A stretch of 11,997 nt of DNA from JAFGMQ01 sp036733345 (GTDB taxonomy: Bacteria > Desulfobacterota > DSM-4660 > Desulfatiglandales > Desulfatiglandaceae), in NCBI GenBank assembly GCA_036733345.1, contig DAINAR010000075.1, forward strand, positions 1-11,997, given 5' to 3'. Each line of letters opens with the position of its first letter. Position 1 is the first letter of the stretch. The translations under genes were made by a program, and so were the position numbers. The notes beneath the pieces were generated by a model. The model was not told where the DNA came from. It saw only the letters and a list, made by a program, of their open reading frames with translations, and made no database searches. Below, in pieces: positions 6,831 to 11,997 of the stretch.

Positions 6831-8345
6831 ATGCGGTTACTTAAATCTAAAAAATGTGTATTAGTGATTCTGGCTACAGTATGTGTTTTTTGTCTCCTGT
6901 CTGCTTTATGCATATTTACATGTTATTTTGCTCCAAGGCGGGAGACAGTCTGGGTAGATGATTTATACAAAAGGAAGGAAGCCTATTCCAACTCCATTAA
7001 GGGGCCTAAAATTGTAATTGTTGCAGGAAGCAGCGGGCTTTACGGCATCAGCGCCGAGCAGATAGAGAAGCATTTCAATATACCGACTGTTAATTTTGCC
7101 ACCCACGCTGCTCTTATGGATTATTATCTTTTCCGTGCGCAAAAGAATCTTAATAACGGGGATCTTGTAATTCTGGCTCCGGAATATCATCAATACTTTG
7201 CCATTTCTCCAATGTCTGATATTAAAGCCGATTATATCGTCAATTTTGACAAGCCCTATGCAAAATCACTTCCTCTGGCACAGAAATTAAGCCTTATCAA
7301 GACATATGCCTATCCATGGAAAATAATAAAAAATGAAACTTTGTATTTCAGAGCCATTTACCGGAACATGATCAGAACGGGCGGGCCTGATGCCAGAAAC
7401 TTAAATAGAAATGGAGATGAAACAAGCAATATCGGAAGTAAAGAAAAACAGTATAAACAGGTTATTATCCCAAATAAGTTTGATCCGGATAGATATGTAG
7501 TGAAAAAAATATCCGAATTCATTGAATGGTGCAAAAGGGAGAATATCAAAGTTATGCTGACCTGGCCGGGTACGATTATGAACTTATCAAATAAAGAGCG
7601 TAGCAATATAGTTATCCATTCTGTAGTTGTTTTAATGTCAAATGCGGGGGCTGAGATTGTTGGTGAGCCTGAGGATTTTTTTGTTCCGGCAAACTATCTG
7701 TATAACACGATTTATCATTTAAATAGTGAAGGCGTTGCCTGGCGGACATCATTGTTGATAGACCTGCTGGAAAAAAATCAAACATTTGTCCGATGGAAAG
7801 AAAACAAAAACGGGGATTCCAAAATGAAGCCGCTGGAGATATCGCCCCGGGAAATGCCCGATATCTGCTATAATGGAGGCATGGAGCAGTCATCCGATAA
7901 TAGTATTTCAGGCTGGATGGCTGCAGCTGGGGATAAAAACAATCCCCTGGGGATTGCAGAGTGGGATAATTCATGCGCACATACCGGAAGGTATTCTTTG
8001 AGGTTAGAAAATACCAGCGGCAATCATATCCGGTGGAGAGGCGAGAAAATTTCCCTGCCTCAAAAAATCAGGGGTATTAAGGTTAATGCCTGGAGCAGGG
8101 CCAGAGATATCAATGAAAAAGCTGTTTACTGTGTCAGCATGAAGGTGTATTTTAAAGATGGTTCTTTCAAATTGGAATCCCGGGGGCTTCATTTTTCTAA
8201 AGGCACCCACGACTGGGAGGAAGTAAAGTCGGTTATTTATTTTGACAAGGAAGCAGCAGCCGTTACACCTTATCTCATCCTTTATTCAACAGAAGGGACC
8301 GCATGGTTTGATGATATAAGCATCAGAATCCATGAAAAGCGGTAA
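6831..8345 (+). CDS. SGNH-like O-acyltransferase partner with C-terminal carbohydrate-binding-like domain
   Basis: A 504-residue protein. A single N-terminal membrane segment (about 9-32) anchors a periplasmic domain. Residues 61-72 (IVIVAGSSGLYG) match SGNH block I with Ser67/68 as the candidate nucleophile. NFATHAAL (88-95) resembles the next conserved block, and IYHLNSEG (294-301) holds the candidate catalytic His296. This layout fits the DltD/AlgX-type partners of MBOAT proteins. Residues 346-502 form a separate beta-rich module opening NGGMEQ and ending GTAWFDDISI, a pattern typical of carbohydrate-binding (CBM4/9-like, galactose-binding-fold) domains. The enzyme probably takes the acyl group from the MBOAT encoded 14 bp upstream and places it on a glycan gripped by the tail (inference). 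The Asp often found four residues before the His in this family appears as Asn292 here. The ATG at 6831 has no clear Shine-Dalgarno sequence, so coupling to the upstream gene is likely. Confidence 0.78.
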   Translation: MRLLKSKKCVLVILATVCVFCLLSALCIFTCYFAPRRETVWVDDLYKRKEAYSNSIKGPKIVIVAGSSGLYGISAEQIEKHFNIPTVNFATHAALMDYYLFRAQKNLNNGDLVILAPEYHQYFAISPMSDIKADYIVNFDKPYAKSLPLAQKLSLIKTYAYPWKIIKNETLYFRAIYRNMIRTGGPDARNLNRNGDETSNIGSKEKQYKQVIIPNKFDPDRYVVKKISEFIEWCKRENIKVMLTWPGTIMNLSNKERSNIVIHSVVVLMSNAGAEIVGEPEDFFVPANYLYNTIYHLNSEGVAWRTSLLIDLLEKNQTFVRWKENKNGDSKMKPLEISPREMPDICYNGGMEQSSDNSISGWMAAAGDKNNPLGIAEWDNSCAHTGRYSLRLENTSGNHIRWRGEKISLPQKIRGIKVNAWSRARDINEKAVYCVSMKVYFKDGSFKLESRGLHFSKGTHDWEEVKSVIYFDKEAAAVTPYLILYSTEGTAWFDDISIRIHEKR

Positions 8346-8445
8346 TATTTTTATGCCTGAATTCGGGTTCCTGTCTCATAAGTAGGGCTTCCTGAATAAT
8401 AAAGAAGCCAGTTCATAAAAAGCATCTGAAAGTGCACCATTTTTT

Positions 8446-9027
8446 TCAATCAGATAACCGAAGACGCCCTAAATTTCTAAGCCAGAGATAAACCCCCACA
8501 AGGAAAGGTTCAAACCTGATAATCAGATTGTCAGTGAATGCCCACATGAACTGCAGGAAAAATTGAACAGCCCTGGAATAGGACTCCGCTCTGGCAATGC
8601 TAAGCTGATGGCAAATCTTGAGGCAGGAAAAAAAATAGACGTAGAGGAGATGGACAAAAATCAGTATTAAACATGCTTCAATTATAGCTTTTTTTCGCCA
8701 TTTGAATGCGGCAAGCAGGCTAACTGCCAGTGCAAAGGTGAGAGGAACATTGAAGGAGTAATTGGATACGGATATTTTGATGTCCAGAAGGATATCGCCT
8801 AATCTGCCTTCTCTTATAACCACGCGTGAAAAGGTTATTGTAGCCAGATCCTTACCCTGCTGGATTTTATCAACCTTCACGCCAGTTGTCCACGCGGCCA
8901 ACCTGGTGCCCATCTGCGTCAGTGCTACCCCGTAATAGGGTTTTATCTGGACCCAGAGAACCAGAAAAACAATATAGCTGACAAAAAATACCAGGAACCC
9001 AATAATAATCCTATTCCTGTTGCGCAT
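8446..9027 (-). CDS. Exosortase H-associated membrane protein
   Basis: A 193-residue integral membrane protein. It has an N-terminal membrane segment (about 7-27), a loop of about 65 residues, then hydrophobic segments at about 93-108 and 114-135 and a more weakly hydrophobic stretch at about 153-182, with a basic end. Its start overlaps the end of xrtH by 17 bp, with no Shine-Dalgarno sequence of its own, which indicates translational coupling. The identification rests mainly on its position next to exosortase H, its size, its topology and the NYSFNVPLTFALAVSLL stretch (89-105), which resembles such partners from memory. Its molecular role is unknown; it may help XrtH recognise or process substrates (inference). 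No catalytic motif is visible. Confidence 0.72.
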   Translation of the reverse strand: MRNRNRIIIGFLVFFVSYIVFLVLWVQIKPYYGVALTQMGTRLAAWTTGVKVDKIQQGKDLATITFSRVVIREGRLGDILLDIKISVSNYSFNVPLTFALAVSLLAAFKWRKKAIIEACLILIFVHLLYVYFFSCLKICHQLSIARAESYSRAVQFFLQFMWAFTDNLIIRFEPFLVGVYLWLRNLGRLRLSD

Positions 9028-9529
9028 AATTTAACCAGAATAAGAAAAGGACAAGGGCAACAGCGATCATCATACCCTGGGCAATGTAAATGTGAAAATA
9101 GTGGAAATATTGTTTAAAATAGAACCCAATAAGACCAAGTCCAGCTATTCTCAGGACGTTGATGATCTGAATTATAACAAATCCTGCTGTTATACCTATC
9201 AGTTTCTTCTGTTTAGTGGCAGGAAAAGATAGTATAGCTACGGAATAGATCAAAAAAGCCTCAAGACCGTTGCAGCCGAATAGAACATTCAAGGCGATGC
9301 CTTTCAGATTTATGACCGAACCGCTGATGCTCTGCACAATTCCAAAGGGTTTGAGGATCAATGCGCTTAAATAGATAATCATCCTGGTGTAAATCCCGTT
9401 TATATCTAAAATTTCTTTAACGGATTCAAGGCCCAGCAAAAGCAGGGACAGGCCCATAAGAATGATATAAGTTGCTATGAATTTCCAGATCAGCGGATTT
9501 TTAGAAGGGGGAGCAGTTTTTTTTGCCAT
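9011..9529 (-). CDS. xrtH: Exosortase H (IPTLxxWG-CTERM sorting transpeptidase)
   Basis: A 172-residue polytopic inner-membrane cysteine protease/transpeptidase-like enzyme. The exosortase triad is present: FGCNGLEA (Cys86), NVLRIAG (Arg127) and HYFHIYIAQ (His146). Hydrophobic segments surround these residues (about 16-33, 50-65, 90-103, 110-128 and 147-165). The short length and the C-x3-E spacing fit the H subtype rather than the longer EpsH/XrtA type. XrtH recognises proteins ending in an IPTLxxWG-CTERM tripartite signal (motif, membrane segment, basic cluster) and is thought to cleave and sort them to the outer surface. No protein in this window ends that way, so its substrates are elsewhere. 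The ATG at 9529 is preferred over an in-frame TTG at 9571, which would add 14 polar residues and matches the family length less well. It is divergent from the glycosyltransferase at 9795 and has its own promoter. Confidence 0.87.
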   Translation of the reverse strand: MAKKTAPPSKNPLIWKFIATYIILMGLSLLLLGLESVKEILDINGIYTRMIIYLSALILKPFGIVQSISGSVINLKGIALNVLFGCNGLEAFLIYSVAILSFPATKQKKLIGITAGFVIIQIINVLRIAGLGLIGFYFKQYFHYFHIYIAQGMMIAVALVLFLFWLNYAQQE

Positions 9530-9667
9530 GAGATCTGATGCCTTTTCATTGCCGACATTAGCATTTATCAATGATCCATGCTGGATTCACATAAAGCTCT
9601 TTATCGGATTTTTGGAGAAATTGTGAGAAAAAGGGCAAAGATGTTAAAAATATACAAACGGCAAAAA

Positions 9668-9696
9668 AATATAAGATAAAGTGATATGTGTGTCAA
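9668..9696 (-). promoter_or_regulatory. Sigma-70-type promoter for xrtH and its partner
   Basis: Read on the minus strand, TTGACA (9696-9691) is a perfect -35 box, followed by a 17-bp AT-rich spacer and TATATT (9673-9668) as the -10 box. Transcription would start near 9660, giving a leader of about 130 nt before the ATG at 9529. It points at xrtH, so the exosortase module is probably transcribed independently of the polysaccharide genes. Confidence 0.72.
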
Positions 9697-9794
9697 GAAC
9701 AAAACCAACCGGCTGAAGAGATTCCGAAGACTTCGCCTGCTGTGCCCCGTTCCGCGTCAGGGAGCTGGGAAGGGGAAATAAACAGAGATCGTTT

Positions 9795-10919
9795 ATGGTG
9801 TCTTTTGCGATTGTAATACCCAACCTCAATCAGAGTCATTTTCTGGCATCCGCCCTGGAGAGCCTGAGACACCAGTCTGTTCCATTCGAACTTGCTGTTA
9901 TGGATGGAGGCTCTTCAGACGGGTTTCACAGGATTATTGAGCCATACAGGGATATCATTACGCATGTGAGGTCAGGTCCGGACAGTGGTCAGGCGGCTGC
10001 TATTCGTGAGGGTATAGAACACATCTCAGGTGATATTATCGCATGGCTGAATGCGGACGATTATTATTTTCCCGGAGCCCTTGATAAGGTCGCTTCGTAT
10101 TTTGAAAACGCCCCTGAATTAGATGTGGTATACGGCGATGCTATCCATGTTTCGCCTGAAGGCTTTTTTTTAATGTACTTTCCGGCCATCCAGGCATATA
10201 ATGCGAAAGCTCTGCCAGGATCCTGTTTTATTTGCCAACCGGCCTGTTTTGCAAGGCGAAGGGCATATGAAAAGACAGGAGGAATTGACTCTACCCTCAA
10301 TTATACGATGGACTGGGATTTGTGGTGCCGGCTGTCAAAGGAAGGGGCTAATTTCAGGTATTTTAATGATGTGCTTGTCGCTGTCAGATATCATCCTGAC
10401 ACAAAGACCTTGAGCAGAGACCGGAAGCGATACAGGGAGATTTATGTTATCGCTGAAAAGTACGGCCGCAGGTATTTACCATTGTCACTGCTGGGATTTT
10501 ATTATTTCGATCTTTCAGCAAAGGCGGTCAGGAGTATTCCTGAAAATATTGCTTTTTTGGCTCTGAGGTTTTTGAGATATTTAAAGAAAAGATTTTTTGC
10601 CATATTCTGTATTAAAAGTGAGAGAAACAGTAATCTCTATGGCTTTAGACGCTGGGAGTCAAGAGCAGAAGGCCGTTGCACAATACAAATGCCATGGTAT
10701 GAAAAGCAGGATTGGAAAAGGCTTCGATTAGATGTATATCCCAAAAATGCGGAATACAGAATAATTATCAATGATGATAATGAGGTTGTTTCTTCAGCTG
10801 TTCAGGGTTATCTCTTGATAGACATGCCAGATATAGACCAGCCGTACAGGAAAATCTCAATTGAATGTTTATCATCTTTTAAATGGAAACTGCTGAAGTT
10901 TTCCTGCGAATTTAAATAG
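9795..10919 (+). CDS. Family 2 glycosyltransferase with C-terminal beta-rich tail
   Basis: A 374-residue, probably cytoplasmic or membrane-associated enzyme. The GT-A domain starts at once: FAIVIPNLNQ (4-13), DGGSSDG (37-43), LNADD (85-89, DxD equivalent), YGDAIHVSPEG (113-123) and MDWDLWCRL (172-180). A basic, hydrophobic stretch at about 240-275 may touch the membrane. Residues 280-374, from NLYGFRRWE on, are beta-rich and unlike the core, resembling accessory sandwich domains seen on other polysaccharide enzymes. The catalytic domain is clearly related to that of the glycosyltransferase ending at 1220 (shared DGGSxDG, N-x-DD, PGAL, YG and DW motifs), but it has no coiled coil. The ATG at 9795 sits five residues before the first strand. 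A purine-rich AGGGGA at 9771-9776 is too far away to be a normal ribosome binding site. Donor and acceptor are unknown. Confidence 0.88.
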   Translation: MVSFAIVIPNLNQSHFLASALESLRHQSVPFELAVMDGGSSDGFHRIIEPYRDIITHVRSGPDSGQAAAIREGIEHISGDIIAWLNADDYYFPGALDKVASYFENAPELDVVYGDAIHVSPEGFFLMYFPAIQAYNAKALPGSCFICQPACFARRRAYEKTGGIDSTLNYTMDWDLWCRLSKEGANFRYFNDVLVAVRYHPDTKTLSRDRKRYREIYVIAEKYGRRYLPLSLLGFYYFDLSAKAVRSIPENIAFLALRFLRYLKKRFFAIFCIKSERNSNLYGFRRWESRAEGRCTIQMPWYEKQDWKRLRLDVYPKNAEYRIIINDDNEVVSSAVQGYLLIDMPDIDQPYRKISIECLSSFKWKLLKFSCEFK

Positions 10920-10937
10920 AACATGACTGCAGGCTTA

Positions 10938-11021
10938 GTAAAAAGTCCAATTTCCGGGCTGCGCTTTACCCGCTTTGAGCCTGGCTCTTTTTACAAACCC
11001 GTCCGGGATCTTACTTTTTAC
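10938..11021 (+). repeat. Small inverted-repeat element (possible MITE remnant)
   Basis: An 84-bp segment bounded by a perfect 9-bp inverted repeat, GTAAAAAGT (10938-10946) and ACTTTTTAC (11013-11021). The interior contains further partial self-complementarity, including GAGCC-T-GGCTC and CCGGG near both ends. No target-site duplication is seen, and no coding capacity is apparent. It could be a non-autonomous mobile element, a dispersed palindromic repeat, or a terminator-like structure for the upstream glycosyltransferase gene. Confidence 0.4.
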
Positions 11022-11061
11022 GGTATTATTATAGTCAGATAACAGGTACAGGTGAGTGGAA

Positions 11062-11145
11062 GCTGGAAGCTGAAAGCTGGAAGCTGGAAGTTCAAAGCTC
11101 AAAGCTGAAAGCTGAAAGCTCAAAGCTGAAAGTTCAAAGCTGAAA
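11062..11145 (+). repeat. Heptanucleotide tandem repeat, 12 units
   Basis: Twelve consecutive 7-bp units of the consensus GCTGAAA, with variants GCTGGAA, GCTCAAA and GTTCAAA. A degenerate unit (AGTGGAA) precedes the array and GTTTACC follows it. There are no indels across 84 bp. The array lies in the non-coding gap and ends 64 bp before the gmd start codon. Short heptanucleotide arrays like this are known from cyanobacteria and other genomes. The variant units suggest slow drift after expansion. Confidence 0.9.
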
Positions 11146-11194
11146 GTTTACCCTGCCAGAGGTGGGGCCGGACTGATAACTAAACAAACCAGAC

Positions 11195-11200
11195 AAGGGA
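11195..11200 (+). promoter_or_regulatory. Ribosome binding site of gmd
   Basis: AAGGGA lies 9 bases before the ATG at 11210 and supports that start, which also gives the canonical N-terminus of the enzyme. Confidence 0.6.
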
Positions 11201-11209
11201 ATAATAATT

Positions 11210-11997
11210 ATGAAAACAGCACTTATAACGGGAGTTACCGGCCAGGATGGGGCCTTTTTAGCCGATTTTCTGTTAAAAAAGGGATATTCGGTTCATGGCA
11301 TAAAACGCCGTTCCTCGTCTTTTAACACGAGCAGGGTTGATCACCTTTACAAGGATATACATGAAGCAGACGTTCGTTTTTTAATGCACTACGGCGATTT
11401 GACTGATGCCACCAACCTGATACGCATAATACAGGAGATACAGCCTGATGAGATTTACAACCTGGCCGCACAGAGTCATGTCCAGGTATCTTTTGAAACA
11501 CCTGAATATACGGCAAATTCAGACGCATTAGGAACACTGCGTCTTCTTGAAGCGATCAGAATATTAAAGCTTGAAGAAAAAACGAGATTTTATCAGGCAT
11601 CAACAAGCGAACTTTATGGGAAGGTCCAGGAAATTCCACAGAGGGAAAGTACCCCCTTCTATCCGCGCAGCCCATATGCAGCGGCCAAGCTTTACGCCTA
11701 TTGGATAACGGTGAATTACAGGGAAGCATATAATATATTCGCATGTAACGGGATACTTTTTAACCATGAGTCGCCTCTAAGAGGTGAGACATTCGTAACT
11801 CGAAAGATTACCAGGGCTATAGCGCGCATAAAACTTGGCCTGAAGTCAAATCTTTACCTTGGAAACCTTGATGCAAAAAGAGACTGGGGTTATGCCGGAG
11901 ATTTTGTCAAGGCAATGTGGATGATGCTTCAGCAGGATAAGCCTGAAGATTATGTTATTGCAACAGGTGAAAGTCATTCTGTAAGGGAATTTGTAGA
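11210..11997 (+). CDS. gmd: GDP-mannose 4,6-dehydratase (3' end outside window)
   Basis: The first 262 residues of a protein usually about 340-375 long; the frame is open to the window edge. It is a cytoplasmic short-chain dehydrogenase/reductase that converts GDP-D-mannose to GDP-4-keto-6-deoxy-D-mannose with a bound NADP cofactor. Visible features are the nucleotide-binding TGVTGQDGAFL (7-17), RRSSSFNTSR (33-42, cofactor phosphate binding in this family), NLAAQSHV (84-91), the catalytic STSE (Thr132, Glu134), and YAAAK (Tyr156, Lys160). These positions coincide with the known catalytic residues of the E. coli enzyme. NHESPLRGETFVTRKI (185-200) is a hallmark substrate-binding stretch. The product feeds GDP-fucose, GDP-rhamnose or perosamine synthesis; which one depends on the next gene, outside the window. 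The heptanucleotide repeat lies just upstream. Confidence 0.96.
   Translation, partial: MKTALITGVTGQDGAFLADFLLKKGYSVHGIKRRSSSFNTSRVDHLYKDIHEADVRFLMHYGDLTDATNLIRIIQEIQPDEIYNLAAQSHVQVSFETPEYTANSDALGTLRLLEAIRILKLEEKTRFYQASTSELYGKVQEIPQRESTPFYPRSPYAAAKLYAYWITVNYREAYNIFACNGILFNHESPLRGETFVTRKITRAIARIKLGLKSNLYLGNLDAKRDWGYAGDFVKAMWMMLQQDKPEDYVIATGESHSVREFV

Larger units (their letters stand above)
10920..11209. other. Non-coding gap between glycosyltransferase and gmd
   Basis: This 290-bp gap holds the inverted-repeat element and the heptanucleotide array. An open frame on the minus strand across the array reads as a low-complexity Ser/Phe/Leu string and is not a gene. I see no convincing promoter before gmd. 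Confidence 0.6.

Noticed and set aside
7612..7980. 122-codon open frame on the minus strand inside the SGNH-like gene
   Set aside because: Antisense to a well-supported coding region, with no motifs and a composition typical of a shadow frame.
8386..8409. GGCTTC / GAAGCC stem between convergent genes as a terminator
   Set aside because: Six-bp stem, 12-base loop and no T tract on either strand.
9530..9571. Longer exosortase H from TTG 9571
   Set aside because: Adds 14 polar residues before a plausible ATG start; family length fits the shorter form.
10935..11123. 62-codon minus-strand frame reading through the heptanucleotide array
   Set aside because: Most of it is a translation of the 7-bp repeat; low-complexity and not a gene.

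Overview
The window is part of an envelope or exopolysaccharide locus from a Gram-negative bacterium. The base composition is moderate. The gene content (glycosyltransferases, O-acylation genes, a nucleotide-sugar enzyme and an exosortase H module) suggests a proteobacterium in the broad sense. A Desulfobacterota-like sediment bacterium is my best guess, but that is an inference from gene content and no marker gene here proves it. There are no rRNA, tRNA, CRISPR, transposase or phage genes.

Layout: (1) 1-1220 is the 3' part of a family 2 glycosyltransferase whose N-terminal coiled coil is encoded by 42-bp tandem repeats. (2) 1414-8345 is a tight plus-strand run of five genes: a polytopic sulfatase/LTA-synthase-like transferase, a 79-aa secreted or membrane-anchored protein with a YLDPATGS motif, a cytoplasmic protein joining a kinase-like segment to a class I methyltransferase, an MBOAT O-acyltransferase, and an SGNH-like acyltransferase partner with a C-terminal carbohydrate-binding-like domain. 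(3) 8446-9529, on the minus strand, holds exosortase H (xrtH) and its associated membrane protein, overlapping by 17 bp and preceded by a near-consensus sigma-70 promoter. (4) 9795-10919 is a second family 2 glycosyltransferase, related to the first. (5) 10920-11209 is non-coding and contains a small inverted-repeat element and a 12-unit 7-bp tandem repeat. (6) From 11210 to the end is the 5' part of gmd (GDP-mannose 4,6-dehydratase).

How the parts may work together (inference): Gmd supplies GDP-4-keto-6-deoxymannose for a deoxyhexose such as fucose, rhamnose or perosamine. The two glycosyltransferases build a glycan. The MBOAT/SGNH pair passes acyl groups across the inner membrane onto it. 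The sulfatase-like enzyme could add or remove a phospho- or sulfo-linked group on the periplasmic side, and the methyltransferase may cap or modify the sugar. Exosortase H processes IPTLxxWG-CTERM proteins, none of which is encoded here, and such sorting systems commonly sit beside exopolysaccharide genes. The least understood parts are the sulfatase / YLDP small protein / kinase-like methyltransferase block, and the beta-sandwich-like tails on three of the enzymes.
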